DNA of 64,000 nt from Sphingomonas corticis (GCF_012035195.1 NZ_JAAVJH010000004.1:62001-126000); one strand, 5' to 3'. Positions 49,481 to 58,382 are shown, counted from the first letter of the stretch. The notes: generated from the letters alone by a model not told the origin. Numbers and translations: made by a program.

Positions 49481-50106
49481 GCGACGTGTCCGCACCGAGC
49501 CGCAGCAGCCAGCCGGTCCGCCGCGCCGCGCCACAGCCGACGCAGCGCGCCGACCCACCCGCGGAGGACGTGCGGGCGATGGGCGAGGCGTTCGCGCGCG
49601 CGCGCGGGTCGCTGCCGCAGGGGACTGCGCCGGCGCGGGGCGGCGGCAAGGGCGCGGCGATGCCCGCAAAGGGCGAGCGCGCGCCCGACGCCCCGGCGCT
49701 CGGACAATGGCAGGCCGCCGCGGAGGAGCGCGCCGCGCTCGACCGTCGCGACGGCGATCGCCACGCCGACCAGGGCTTCGGCGGCTTCGCGCAGAACGCG
49801 GCGCCGGTGCCGGTCGTCGTCGCCGCGCAGGCACCCGCGCCGCACGTCGACCCGTCGGGTTTCGCGCAGATGCTGGCCGACCTGTGGACACGCGAGAACG
49901 GCCGCGGCCCGCGCGAGGTGCGCGTCCGCTTCGGCGCGGCCACCTGGCCCGCCACCGGCGCGCGGCTGGTGCGCAGCGCGGACGGCCTGCTCGACGTGAC
50001 GGTGGAGCAGGCGCCCGGCACCGCCGCGATGCCGCTGGCCGGGCTGGGTACGGCGCTGGCCGAGCGCGGGCTGGCGGTGGGGACCGTGGCGGCGGCGTCG
50101 GCCTGA
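49477..50106 (+). CDS. T3SS needle-length regulator SctP-like protein
   Basis: A 209-residue protein that is disordered in its first 130 residues (Ala/Pro/Arg/Gly-rich) with a compact C-terminal part RENGRGPREVRVRFGAATWPATGARLVRSADGLLDVTVEQAPGTAA, beta-rich like the T3S4 (substrate specificity switch) domain of SctP/FliK. Position after sctO agrees. Identification is by layout only. Confidence 0.62.
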   Translation: MSDVSAPSRSSQPVRRAAPQPTQRADPPAEDVRAMGEAFARARGSLPQGTAPARGGGKGAAMPAKGERAPDAPALGQWQAAAEERAALDRRDGDRHADQGFGGFAQNAAPVPVVVAAQAPAPHVDPSGFAQMLADLWTRENGRGPREVRVRFGAATWPATGARLVRSADGLLDVTVEQAPGTAAMPLAGLGTALAERGLAVGTVAAASA

Positions 50107-50188
50107 TCCAGCTATCCCGTCGCTTCTGCCCCGCGCCGGGCTCCACGGTGCCGCGAAGCTGTCGAGCCGAGGGTGTGCGGCACGGTGG

Positions 50189-50209
50189 ATGCCGGGACGA
50201 GCCCGGCAT
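50189..50209. terminator. Hairpin between convergent sctP and RNase H-fold gene
   Basis: ATGCCGGG-ACGAG-CCCGGCAT (8 bp) in the 124-base gap. It probably stops transcription from both sides. The remainder of the gap holds no gene. Confidence 0.5.
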
Positions 50210-50230
50210 GACGAAGATCTCCCTGGAACG

Positions 50231-50596
50231 TCACCGCCGCAGCGCGTCGAGCGCGATGCCGGCCAGGTTCTGCGCTCGACGCAGATAGCGCAGCCGCAGG
50301 TGCGCGCCGCCCAGCGCGTGGAATGTGTCGAGGTGCTCGCGATACGCGGGCGGGCATCGCACCTCTCCCCGTGCCTGCGCGATCACGGCGGCGGCATCGC
50401 CCAGCAGCACCGCGTCGGCGATTCGGCGCTCGCGCACCAGCCGCAGCGCGGCCAGCAGCGCCAGCCACTCCGCCTCCATGCTGGTGCCCGCGCCAAGATC
50501 GCACGCGACGATCGCCTCGCCGCGGATCACCACGGCCCACTCCATGCCTCCAGGCCTGCAGCCGCCGTCGAAGAAGACCTTCACGCCACCCGCCAC
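50231..50596 (-). CDS. RNase H-fold protein (RnhA-like)
   Basis: A 121-residue protein with the RNase HI fold pattern: the first catalytic Asp in [12 protein letters not shown] (Asp 10), Glu 41 or 43 in [16 protein letters not shown] and Asp 67 in [11 protein letters not shown] later [16 protein letters not shown] region is present, but the fourth acidic residue near the C-terminus (D/H loop) is not clear; the end is [12 protein letters not shown]. It may cleave RNA-DNA hybrids or have another nucleic acid role. Overlaps the pseudouridine synthase by 16 bases. Confidence 0.75.
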   Translation of the reverse strand: MAGGVKVFFDGGCRPGGMEWAVVIRGEAIVACDLGAGTSMEAEWLALLAALRLVRERRIADAVLLGDAAAVIAQARGEVRCPPAYREHLDTFHALGGAHLRLRYLRRAQNLAGIALDALRR

Positions 50597-51138
50597 TCGC
50601 CCGGCTCCAGCCCGCCCAGCGACCAGTCACCGATGCGGCGTCGCACCAGCCGCAGCGTCGGCAGCCCCACTGCCGCGGTCATGCGTCGGACCTGTCGGTT
50701 GCGCCCCTCCCTGATCGTCAGCTCGATCCAATGGTCGGGCACGCTCGCGCGGAAGCGCACCGGCGGGTCGCGCGGCCACAGCGCGGGCGGGTCGATGCGT
50801 CGCGCCTCCGCCGGCCGGGTCATGCCGTCCTTCAGCATCACGCCCGCGCGCAGCCGCGCCAGCGCGTCCTCGTCCGGTGTGCCTTCCACCTGGACGAGAT
50901 AGGTCTTCGCCAGCTTGAAGCGCGGATCGGCGATGCGCGCCTGCAAGTGTCCGTCGTCGGTCAGCAGCAGCAGCCCCTCGCTGTCGCGATCCAGCCGCCC
51001 GGCCGGATAGATGCCGGGCAGGTCGATGAAGTCGGACAGCGTCGCCCGCGCCGCGTGGGTACCGCGATCGGTGAACTGGCTCAGCACGCCATAGGGCTTG
51101 TTGAAGAGGACGAGCTGCGACACGCCCGCGCTGCTCAC
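50581..51138 (-). CDS. rluE: rRNA pseudouridine synthase, RluE type
   Basis: A 185-residue protein from GTG 51138. The motif [17 protein letters not shown] (catalytic Asp in GRLDRDSEG, near residue 56), [10 protein letters not shown] and the C-terminal [28 protein letters not shown] are those of the RluE/RsuA group, which lacks an N-terminal S4 domain in the E type. It would convert uridine 2457 of 23S rRNA in E. coli numbering. GTGA start overlaps the stop of the upstream FAD gene. Confidence 0.86.
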   Translation of the reverse strand: MSSAGVSQLVLFNKPYGVLSQFTDRGTHAARATLSDFIDLPGIYPAGRLDRDSEGLLLLTDDGHLQARIADPRFKLAKTYLVQVEGTPDEDALARLRAGVMLKDGMTRPAEARRIDPPALWPRDPPVRFRASVPDHWIELTIREGRNRQVRRMTAAVGLPTLRLVRRRIGDWSLGGLEPGEWRVA

Positions 51139-52748
51139 GCAGCCATGCTCAGCGCCACCGCCTCGGCCACCTTGATCCCGTCCACCGCGGCGGAGAGGAT
51201 GCCGCCGGCATAGCCAGCGCCCTCGCCCGCGGGGAACAGGCCGGCGGTGTTGACGCTCTGCATGTCCTCGCCGCGCGGGAAGCGGACGGGGGAGGAGGTA
51301 CGCGTCTCCACCCCGGTCATCACCACGTCGGGATGGTCGTAGCCGCGAATTTGCCGCCCGAACGCGGGCAGCGCCTCGCGCATCGCGGCGACGACATAGT
51401 CGGGCAGGCACAGCGACAGGTCGGTCGGCGTCACACCGGGACGATAGGACGGCACGACCGACCCGAGCGCGGTGGAGGCGCGTCCCGCCATGAAGTCGCC
51501 CAGCCGCTGTGCCGGCGCCTTGTAGTTTGATCCACCGGCGACGAAGGCGCGCTCCTCCAGCTCGCGCTGGAGCGCGATGCCCGCCAGCGGGTCGCCGGGA
51601 TAGTCGCGCGCGGGATCGATCGCGACGACGAAGCCGGAGTTCGCGTTACGCTCGTTGCGCGAATATTGGCTCATGCCGTTGGTGGCGACGCGCCCTTCCT
51701 CCGACGTGGCGGCGACCACGGTGCCGCCTGGGCACATGCAGAAGCTGTAGACCGTGCGCCCGTTCGAGCAATGGTGCGAGATGTGGTATTCCGCCGCACC
51801 CAAAATCGGATGGCCGGCGTCCTGGCCGAAGCGCGCCTGGTCGATCCACGATTGCGGATGTTCGATCCGCACGCCGATCGAGAAGGGCTTGGCCTCCGCC
51901 TGCACCCCCGCGGCGTGGAGCATCGCGAACGTGTCGCGCGCGCTGTGCCCCACCGCCATCACGACGCGGTCGGCCGCCAGCGTGCTGCCGTCGGACAGGT
52001 GCAGCCCGCGCAGGCGGCGCGCGCCCGCGCCGTCGGTGGCGACGTCCAGCCCCTCCACCCGCGTCTCGAAGCGATATTCGCCGCCCAGTTCCTCGATCTG
52101 CGCGCGCAGGCTCTCCACCATCGTGACGAGGCGGAAGGTGCCGATATGGGGGTGCGCCTCCGTCAGGATTTCCTCCGGCGCGCCCGCCTTCACGAACTCG
52201 GTCAGCACCTTGCGGTTGAGGTGCCGCGGGTCCTTGATCCGGCTGTAGAGCTTTCCGTCGGAGAAGGTGCCCGCCCCGCCCTCGCCGAACTGCACGTTCG
52301 ATTCGGGGTTCAGGACGTGGCGGCGCCACAGGCCCCAGGTGTCCTTGGTCCGCTCGCGCACCACCTTGCCGCGTTCCAGCAGGATCGGGCGATAGCCCAT
52401 CTGCGCCAGGATCAGCGTGGCGAACAGGCCGCACGGCCCGGCGCCGACCACCACCGGGCGCGGCGCGCCGGCGGGGGCGGTGGCCACCGGACGGTAGCGG
52501 GTGTCGGGTGTCGGGCCCACGTCGCGGTCCTTGCGGAAGCGCGCCAGTACCGCGCCCTCGTTCCGCACCGCCACGTCGAGCGAGTAGACCAGCGCGATGC
52601 TGGTGCGGTCGCGCGCGTCGTGGCCGCGGCGCGCGACGGTGAAGCGGATCAGCTCGCGCGGGGTGATGCGCAGCCGCCGGCACACCGCCGCCGCCAGCGC
52701 CTCGTCCGCATGGTGCAGCGGCAGCTTCAATTCGGTGATGCGGATCAT
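51135..52748 (-). CDS. FAD-dependent dehydrogenase (COG2509-like)
   Basis: A 537-residue protein. A basic N-terminal domain ([28 protein letters not shown]) is followed by the FAD dinucleotide motif [21 protein letters not shown] (about 99-118), [32 protein letters not shown] (about 152-175), [15 protein letters not shown] and a C-terminal [23 protein letters not shown]. It is an uncharacterised flavoprotein family common in alphaproteobacteria, with no known substrate. It is the upstream partner in a two- or three-gene operon with rluE. Confidence 0.86.
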   Translation of the reverse strand: MIRITELKLPLHHADEALAAAVCRRLRITPRELIRFTVARRGHDARDRTSIALVYSLDVAVRNEGAVLARFRKDRDVGPTPDTRYRPVATAPAGAPRPVVVGAGPCGLFATLILAQMGYRPILLERGKVVRERTKDTWGLWRRHVLNPESNVQFGEGGAGTFSDGKLYSRIKDPRHLNRKVLTEFVKAGAPEEILTEAHPHIGTFRLVTMVESLRAQIEELGGEYRFETRVEGLDVATDGAGARRLRGLHLSDGSTLAADRVVMAVGHSARDTFAMLHAAGVQAEAKPFSIGVRIEHPQSWIDQARFGQDAGHPILGAAEYHISHHCSNGRTVYSFCMCPGGTVVAATSEEGRVATNGMSQYSRNERNANSGFVVAIDPARDYPGDPLAGIALQRELEERAFVAGGSNYKAPAQRLGDFMAGRASTALGSVVPSYRPGVTPTDLSLCLPDYVVAAMREALPAFGRQIRGYDHPDVVMTGVETRTSSPVRFPRGEDMQSVNTAGLFPAGEGAGYAGGILSAAVDGIKVAEAVALSMAA

Positions 52749-52859
52749 CGCGCCGCTCTATCTTGCGTCGCGGCGATTGGCGATTCCGCGCCGATGGGGT
52801 AAGGCGCCGCGCCTGACGGCCCGTTCGGCCGGGACGACCCATTGGAAAATCTGAGGATC

Positions 52860-53204
52860 ATGGCAGGATTCAAGCTACCCACGTTCAACGATCGCGCCGC
52901 CGCGGCACGCGCCGCCAAGGAAGCGGCGCTGGAGAAGCTGCGCAACAAGCCGGCGCTTGACCCGGCCGTCGTCGCCGAGCGCCAGGCCGCCGCCGCGGCG
53001 AAGGAAGCCGCCGCCGCGGAACGCCGCGCCGCCAAGCAGGCGGAGCTTCAGGCCGCCAAGGAAGCCAAGGCGGAAGCGAAGCGGCAGGAGGCCGAGCGCC
53101 GTGCCGCCGCCGAGGCCAAGGCGCAGAAGCCGAAGCTGACGGAGGCGGAGGCCAAGGCGCTGCGCGACGCCAAATACGCCGCGCGCAAGGCCCGCAAGCG
53201 TTGA
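52860..53204 (+). CDS. DUF6481 family Ala/Lys/Glu-rich protein
   Basis: A 114-residue protein: MAGFKLPTFNDRAAAARAAKEAALEKLRNKP, then a long Ala/Lys/Arg/Glu helix with repeated AAKEA and EAKAEAKRQEAERRAAAEAKAQ, ending KYAARKARKR. This is the sphingomonad DUF6481 pattern as I remember it. The basic helix may bind nucleic acids. ATG 52860 is preferred, with GAGGA upstream. The methyltransferase start overlaps its stop. Confidence 0.8.
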   Translation: MAGFKLPTFNDRAAAARAAKEAALEKLRNKPALDPAVVAERQAAAAAKEAAAAERRAAKQAELQAAKEAKAEAKRQEAERRAAAEAKAQKPKLTEAEAKALRDAKYAARKARKR

Positions 53205-53872
53205 TCCCACGCGAGCCGATCGGTGTGGCGGAGGTCCCGGGCGGCCCGCCGCTCCGACTGGTTCGCCACGGTCGCGACTTCATCATCATGCTCGACCGCA
53301 ACGAGCTGATGAGCAGCCGCATGAGCGGGTCCGAAGTGGCGCTGGGCACGATGACATGCGACCGGCTGGCCGGTCGCGCCGCGCCGCGGCTGCTGATCGG
53401 CGGTTACGGCATGGGCTTCACGCTGCGCGCCGTGCTTGCACGGCTGGGGCCGGAGGCGCGGGTGACGGTGGCGGAGCTGGTGCCGGGCGTGATCGAATGG
53501 GCGCGCGGGCCGCTGGCGGAGCTGACCGCGGGCTGCCTGGACGATCCGCGCACCCTGTTGCGGATCGAGGACGTCGCCGCCGCGATGGCCGCGGCGCCGG
53601 GCGGCTACGACGCGATCCTGCTGGACGTCGACAACGGGCCGGACGGAGTCACGCGCCCGGCCAACGACGGTCTCTATTCGGCCACGGGGCTGTCTCGCGC
53701 GCGCGCCGCGCTGCGTCCCGGCGGCATCCTGTCCGTCTGGTCCTCCGCGCCGGATGCCGCCTTCGCCCGCCGGCTGGGGCAGGCGGGCTTCGCCGTCGAC
53801 GAGCAGCGCGTGCGCGCGCGGGAGAACGGCAAGGGGCCGCAGCACACGATCTGGTTCGCGACCCGCCGCTGA
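53201..53872 (+). CDS. Spermidine-synthase-like / SAM-dependent methyltransferase fold protein
   Basis: A 223-residue protein beginning with TTG 53201, overlapping the DUF6481 stop. The Rossmann core includes LLIGGYGMGFTLRAVL (glycine-rich loop, about 66-81), VTVAELVPGVIEWARGPL and YDAILLDVDNGPDG (about 134-147). The pattern matches the truncated spermidine synthase-like proteins. The first 60 residues are a beta-rich N-terminal domain (HGRDFIIMLDRNELMSS). Substrate unknown. Confidence 0.78.
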   Translation: MIPREPIGVAEVPGGPPLRLVRHGRDFIIMLDRNELMSSRMSGSEVALGTMTCDRLAGRAAPRLLIGGYGMGFTLRAVLARLGPEARVTVAELVPGVIEWARGPLAELTAGCLDDPRTLLRIEDVAAAMAAAPGGYDAILLDVDNGPDGVTRPANDGLYSATGLSRARAALRPGGILSVWSSAPDAAFARRLGQAGFAVDEQRVRARENGKGPQHTIWFATRR

Positions 53873-53955
53873 CGCGCTGACGCGGCCCTGTTCGTGCTCC
53901 CGCGCAGGGGATGTGCGGCACTCCGCCCGGAGCGGCCCCGGCGACCAGGCGCCTG

Positions 53956-55545
53956 TCAGGAGCCGATCCTCTCAGGGCGCAGGTGCTGGAAGTCGTAGGA
54001 GAAGTCGGCCAGCGGCGACAGCGCCTTCAACTCCAGCCGCACCGGCCGGCCGCCTTCGATCACGAAGCCGACCACCGCATCCTCGCCAGCGCCCGGCGCG
54101 AAGCGCGTGCGGAAGCGGTCCGGCCCGAAGGGTTCCAGCACGCTCCTGAACACCGGCGTCCGCGTGAAGTCGATGGAGAGCCTTGCACCAGCCTCGCGCA
54201 CGACGATGTCGCCGTACCAGGGATCGCGATAGCGGCCGGCATAGGTGGCGAGCGGCAGCGAGGGGCCGCCCGGCGGAACGGCGAAGTCACCGCCGCCCGC
54301 CAGTTCGCGCACCTCGCGCTCGTTCTGCTCGCGCTGGCGCTGCGCCGCCGCGAGCCAATCGAACGGCGGGGCGGCGAGCGCCAGGTCGAGCAGCGCGTTG
54401 CGCAGCTGCGTGCTGATGCCGTCCTCCACGTTGGTGAGGACGGCGACGCCGATCCCCTGTTCGGGCAGCAGCGCCGTTTGCGTCACTTGCCCGCTGAGGC
54501 CGCCCGAATGCGCGATCAACCGGTGCCCGCGATAGTCGCGCACGCCCCAGCCGAGCGCGTAGCCCGAGATCACGCTGCGCGTCGGATCGTCCGCGGTCGC
54601 GCCCGCGCCGGCGCCGGTGATGACCTGCGGCGTCCACATCTCGGTCGCGCTCTCCTCGCTCCACAGTCGCCGCCCGGCCGGGGTGACGCCGCGGGCGAGC
54701 TGCGTCTGCAACCACAGCGCGATCTCCGCCGCGCCGGCGTGGATCCCGCCGGCGGGGCTGCCCGCGATCGATTCGTCCGCGGCGACGACCGACAGCGCGC
54801 CGATACCGCGCGCGGGCGGACCCAGCCGGGCGTGACGCGCGACGACGTTGGCGGTGCGCAGCAGGCTGCGATCCGCCACCGCCGCGCGCATGCCGAGCGG
54901 GCGCAGCACGCGCTGGGTGATGTAATCCTCGTAATCCTGCCCGCTGACCCGCTCGATCAGCACGCCGGCGACCACGTACAGGATGTTGTCATAGGCGTAG
55001 CCGCTGCGGAACCCGCGCTCGAACGGCAGGTGGCGCAGCCCGCGCACGATGTCGGCGCGGGTGTGATCGGACAGCGGGAATTGCATCAGGTCGCCCGCGC
55101 CCAGCGGCAGGCCGCTGCGATGGCACAGCAGATCGCGCACCGTCATCGCCCGCGTGACCACGGGATCGCTGGTGGCGAAATCGGGCAGGTAGCGCACGAC
55201 CGGCTCGTCCCAGCCGATCTTCCCGGCGTCCACCAGCATGGCCAGTCCGGCGGCGACGAACGCCTTGCTGTTCGAGGCGATGCCGAACAGCGTATCGCCA
55301 TCCACCCGTGCCGCCTCGCCCAGCCGCCGCACGCCGTACCCGCGCGCCAGTGCAGGGGTGCCGAGCCGTACCAGCGCCACCGCCATGCCCGGCGTGTCGA
55401 AGGCGCGCATGAACTGCGCGACCAGCGCGTCGACGCGGTCGTCCTCGCGCATCCCCTGCGCCGTCGCGGCGCGCGTCGCCAGCAGCGCCGCCGCCGCTCC
55501 TCCCGCCAGCAACGCCTCGCGCCGCGAGTATCGAGCCTGTGCCAT
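53956..55545 (-). CDS. Serine hydrolase of the beta-lactamase/AmpC-type family
   Basis: A 529-residue exported protein from ATG 55545; the signal SRREALLAGGAAAALLATRAATAQ is Tat-like. SxxK is S91-N-S-K94 (FGIASNSKAF), YxN is Y185-D-N187 (GYAYDNILY), and an H-S-G-G block (LIAHSGGLSGQVT, near 355) plays the KTG role. The last 120 residues form the DUF3471-like domain (YAGRYRDPWYGDIVV). Such proteins are esterases or D-amino peptidases rather than true beta-lactamases. Convergent with the methyltransferase. Confidence 0.88.
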   Translation of the reverse strand: MAQARYSRREALLAGGAAAALLATRAATAQGMREDDRVDALVAQFMRAFDTPGMAVALVRLGTPALARGYGVRRLGEAARVDGDTLFGIASNSKAFVAAGLAMLVDAGKIGWDEPVVRYLPDFATSDPVVTRAMTVRDLLCHRSGLPLGAGDLMQFPLSDHTRADIVRGLRHLPFERGFRSGYAYDNILYVVAGVLIERVSGQDYEDYITQRVLRPLGMRAAVADRSLLRTANVVARHARLGPPARGIGALSVVAADESIAGSPAGGIHAGAAEIALWLQTQLARGVTPAGRRLWSEESATEMWTPQVITGAGAGATADDPTRSVISGYALGWGVRDYRGHRLIAHSGGLSGQVTQTALLPEQGIGVAVLTNVEDGISTQLRNALLDLALAAPPFDWLAAAQRQREQNEREVRELAGGGDFAVPPGGPSLPLATYAGRYRDPWYGDIVVREAGARLSIDFTRTPVFRSVLEPFGPDRFRTRFAPGAGEDAVVGFVIEGGRPVRLELKALSPLADFSYDFQHLRPERIGS

Positions 55546-55632
55546 CCGCCGTTCCCCGCTTTCGCGGCGGACAGCATGGCGGGGACGCCGTGTCTTGCCA
55601 AGTTGCCGCCGCCCCTTTATATACCGGGCGTT

Positions 55633-56244
55633 ATGGAAGTTGCCGCCGCTCCCACCGCCAAGGGTCGTCCCCGCGAGTTCTGCGTCGATCAGGCGCTGGC
55701 CGCGGCGCTCGGCGTGTTCTGGTCGAAGGGCTATGAAGGCGCCTCGATGGCCGATCTGACCGAGGCGATGGGCATCACCAAGCCCAGCCTCTACGCCGCG
55801 TTCGGCAACAAGGAATCGCTCTTCCACAAGGCGCTCGACCTCTACGAGGCGGAGAAGCTGGAATATACGCGCGAGGCGCTGAAGCAGCCGACCGCGCGGG
55901 GCGTGGCCGAGCATTTCATGCGCGGCGCGATCGACGCGCAGATGAGCAGCTGCGATCCCAAGGGGTGCCTGGGCGTCATCAGTGCCACCGCCTGCGGCGC
56001 GGAGGCCGAATCGATCAAGGCGGACGTGATCCAGCGGCGCGCGTCGTCGCAGGCCGCGCTGGTCGAGCGGTTCGAACAGGCCAAGCGCGACGGCGACCTG
56101 CCCGCGCACATCGATGTCGCGGGGCTGACCAGTTACCTCTACGCCATCCTGCAAGGCATGGCGGTGCAGGCCGGATCGGGCGCGACCCGCGCCGACCTGG
56201 AGCGCGTGGTCGAGACCAGCCTGATGATGTGGCCGAGCCGCTAG
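55633..56244 (+). CDS. TetR/AcrR family regulator of the RND efflux operon
   Basis: A 203-residue protein with the HTH ALGVFWSKGYEGASMADLTEAMGITKPSLYAAFGNKESLFHKALDLYE (about 26-72) and a helical ligand domain. A Cys pair (SSCDPKGC) is near residue 110. It precedes the RND operon in the same direction, and the operators at 56280-56344 lie directly downstream, so it represses the pump genes; it may also respond to a pump substrate. Confidence 0.9.
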   Translation: MEVAAAPTAKGRPREFCVDQALAAALGVFWSKGYEGASMADLTEAMGITKPSLYAAFGNKESLFHKALDLYEAEKLEYTREALKQPTARGVAEHFMRGAIDAQMSSCDPKGCLGVISATACGAEAESIKADVIQRRASSQAALVERFEQAKRDGDLPAHIDVAGLTSYLYAILQGMAVQAGSGATRADLERVVETSLMMWPSR

Positions 56245-56613
56245 AAACTCGCGCTGGAAAGTCGTTGCGCAAAAATAATTACCGCTCGGTACAGAAAAGC
56301 GATTGACGCAGCGCAACCGGGTTTCTATACCATTCAGTATAGAAGAGAGGCCGGTCAGCGGCCTCCCGGCTCTCGAAGGGAGGGCATCACGTGCAACGTC
56401 TTTGCGACCCCCATCGTCCGTAATCGGGTGACCGCGGCCTAGGGCCGCCCATCCGTCAGCGTACCCGCCATCGGCCGCCCCGCCGCCGTCGCCCTGTCGC
56501 ACGGCGAGGGGGGCGCCGCGTCCGCAAGCCCGCGCCGCCGGCCGGGTGCCGTCGCGATCCCTCGGGGGTCGGCGACCGCCCTGCCGCGCGCCCGCGAAGA
56601 AGGGAGAACAACA
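56245..56613 (+). promoter_or_regulatory. Control region of the RND operon: sigma-70-type promoter, two operators, long leader
   Basis: A -35 TTGACG (56303-56308) and a -10 TATACC (56326-56331) are spaced by 17 bases. Operator O1 TACCGCTCGGTA (56280-56291) and O2 TACCATTCAGTA (56328-56339) share TACC-N2-TC-N-GTA; O2 covers the -10 and lies inside the longer palindrome TTCTATAC-N6-GTATAGAA (56323-56344). The next 270 bases form an untranslated leader, with a possible leader peptide and a GCGGCC/GGCCGC hairpin near 56433-56447. Confidence 0.75.
56391..56423 (+). CDS. Possible 10-residue leader peptide (RND operon)
   Basis: GTG 56391 is preceded by a strong GAAGGGAGGG site and encodes MQRLCDPHRP before TAA. 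It is followed by a GC hairpin. The site strength suggests real translation; an attenuation role is possible. Too short for firm support. Confidence 0.3.
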   Translation: MQRLCDPHRP

Positions 56614-57024
56614 ATGGCCTATGTCGATTTCAGCGACGACCTCCTGCTCGCACCCGCTCCGTCCACCGCGGCACCGCGCTCGTTCGAACCGTCCGTGGAC
56701 AGCGAAGCGGACGCCCGGCTGAGCGCGCTGGAATGGTCCGTCGTCGCGCTCGCCCGGCGCGACCGCCTGTCCTCGCTCTCGCGGCCCGGCCGCATGTCGA
56801 TCGCGCTGGGCAAGGTGTTCGGCACCCGCCGCCACGCGCCGCAGCTGGCCGACCAGCGGCTGGAAGCGCTGCGCCGCATGGCGGTGCTCACCTGGCACCG
56901 CGGCTTCGCCGTGCCCGCCAGCGAACTGCGCGCCTTCTTCTCCGCCGGCTTCTCCGCCGGCCAGTACGAGACGATGACTGCCAGCATCGTCACCGCCCGC
57001 CTGCGAAAGGGCCTGCCCGCATGA
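56614..57024 (+). CDS. Uncharacterised small protein of the RND operon
   Basis: A 136-residue soluble protein, MAYVDFSDDLLLAP at the start (GAAGAAGGGAGAA upstream). The body (DARLSALEWSVVALARRDRLSSLSRPGRMSIALGKVFGTRR, then LEALRRMAVLTWHRGFAVPASELRAFFSAGFSAGQYETM) is helical and basic. Its stop overlaps the adaptor ATG, so the gene belongs to the operon. I know no family name; it is probably a sphingomonad-specific efflux partner or regulator. Confidence 0.75.
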   Translation: MAYVDFSDDLLLAPAPSTAAPRSFEPSVDSEADARLSALEWSVVALARRDRLSSLSRPGRMSIALGKVFGTRRHAPQLADQRLEALRRMAVLTWHRGFAVPASELRAFFSAGFSAGQYETMTASIVTARLRKGLPA

Positions 57025-58274
57025 ACATGATGACGAAGGTGGAGGCGGCGCCCGAGCAGGACGGCGCACGCGAGGCCCGCGCCGCGACGCCGTCGTGGTG
57101 GCGCAGGGCGGGCTGGGGCGCGCTGCCGGTGGTTGCGATCGCGGCGGTGTGGGGCGTGCTCGACCGCGAGGGTCCTGCCGTCGCCGCCATGCCGGTGCCG
57201 ACGGTGCAGGTCGCGCAGCCGCTGGTGCGGCAGGTGAACGAGTGGGACGATTACGTCGGCCGGTTCGAGGCGAGCCGCTCGGTCGAGGTGCGCCCGCGCG
57301 TGGGCGGTGCCATCACCGCCGTGCACTTCACCGACGGCGCGATCGTGCGCCGCGGGCAGCTGCTCTTCACCATCGACCCGCGTCCCTATGCGGCCGCTCT
57401 GGCCGAGGCCCGTGCGAGCGTCGCCAGCGCCTCGAGCGACCTGGCGCTCGCGCGCGCGAACCTCGCCCGCGCCGGTCGTCTGGTGGCCGACGACGCGGTG
57501 TCGAAGAGCGACCTCGACCAGCTCGGCGCTCGCGTCCGCGCGGCGTCGGCTGGGCTGGCGGCGGCGCAGGCGCGGGTGCAGGCGCGCGCGCTGGACATGG
57601 AGTTCACCCGCGTCCGCGCGCCCATCGCCGGGCGCATCTCCGACCGGCGGATCGACGCGGGCAACCTCGTCACCGCGGGCGACACCAGCGGCACGCTGCT
57701 GACGACGATCAACGCGCTCGACCCGATCTATTTCGCGTTCGACGCGTCGGAAGGCCTGTTCCTGAAGTCCAAGCGCGCCGGCGCCGAGGGGACCGAGGTG
57801 CAGGTACGGTTGCAGGACGAGGCGGGCTATGCGCGCACCGGGCGGCTCGATTTCACGGACAACGGGCTAGACCCGCGATCGGGCACGGTGCGCGGGCGCG
57901 CGGTGCTCGACAATCCGGACCTGTTCCTGACGCCGGGCATGTTCGGCAACATGCGGCTGGCCAGCGGCCAGGCGGCGACCGCGCTGCTGGTGCCCGACGC
58001 CGCGGTGCAGACCGACCAGGCGAGGAAGACCGTGCTGACCGTCGCGCGCGACGGGACGGTGGTGCCCAGGCCCGTGGTGCTCGGCCCCGTGGTGGACGGC
58101 CTGCGCATCGTCCGCTCCGGCCTGACCCGTGCAGACCGCGTGGTCGTCAGCGGCACGCAGATGGCGATGCCCGGCGCCAAGGTACAGGTGCAGCCCGGCC
58201 GCATCACCCCGTCCCGCGCGGCCGCGCCGCCCACCGCGGTGGCCACCGCCGGCGAGGCGACCTTCGCGCGGTAG
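57021..58274 (+). CDS. RND efflux periplasmic adaptor (membrane fusion protein)
   Basis: A 417-residue protein with an N-terminal membrane anchor (GWGALPVVAIAAVWGVL, residues 32-48), lipoyl half-motifs (SVEVRPRVGGAITAVHFTDGAIVRRGQLLFTIDPRPYAAALAEARA and the matching VRAPIAGRISDRRIDAGNLV), a helical hairpin between them and a beta-barrel with ALDPIYFAFDASEG. It lacks a lipobox Cys, unlike MexA. It bridges the pump and the outer membrane channel. Confidence 0.92.
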   Translation: MNMMTKVEAAPEQDGAREARAATPSWWRRAGWGALPVVAIAAVWGVLDREGPAVAAMPVPTVQVAQPLVRQVNEWDDYVGRFEASRSVEVRPRVGGAITAVHFTDGAIVRRGQLLFTIDPRPYAAALAEARASVASASSDLALARANLARAGRLVADDAVSKSDLDQLGARVRAASAGLAAAQARVQARALDMEFTRVRAPIAGRISDRRIDAGNLVTAGDTSGTLLTTINALDPIYFAFDASEGLFLKSKRAGAEGTEVQVRLQDEAGYARTGRLDFTDNGLDPRSGTVRGRAVLDNPDLFLTPGMFGNMRLASGQAATALLVPDAAVQTDQARKTVLTVARDGTVVPRPVVLGPVVDGLRIVRSGLTRADRVVVSGTQMAMPGAKVQVQPGRITPSRAAAPPTAVATAGEATFAR

Positions 58275-58280
58275 TTTCCA

Positions 58281-58382
58281 GGTCGCCCTCACCCTTCCGC
58301 GGCTTCGCCGCTCCCTCCCTCTCCCGGCGGGAGAGGGAAGGGGCCCACCTGGCGAAGCCGGGCGGGAAGGGTGAGGGCGACC
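58281..58382. repeat. Intergenic cruciform element between adaptor and pump genes
   Basis: An 18-bp perfect inverted repeat (58281-58298 with 58365-58382, arm starting GGTCGCCCTCACCC) encloses a second pair GGCTTCGCC (58301-58309) and GGCGAAGCC (58351-58359) and a central hairpin CCTCTCCC-GGCG-GGAGAGG. It sits inside the operon. It may stabilise or attenuate the mRNA. Confidence 0.8.

Noticed and set aside
47529-50021. An 830-codon frame antisense to sctL, sctN, sctO and sctP
   Set aside because: Low-complexity Arg/Ala/Pro sequence with no recognisable domain; it spans several genuine overlapping genes.
34175-50106. Reading the secretion cluster as flagellar
   Set aside because: A FliO-like gene is present, but the secretin, lipoprotein SctJ of 255 residues, SctD and SctI, and lack of hook, rod or flagellin genes show an injectisome.
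55545-57069. N-terminal extension of the serine hydrolase gene up to 57069
   Set aside because: The open frame continues across the divergent TetR gene and RND control region; a Tat-like signal peptide begins at 55545, which sets the start.
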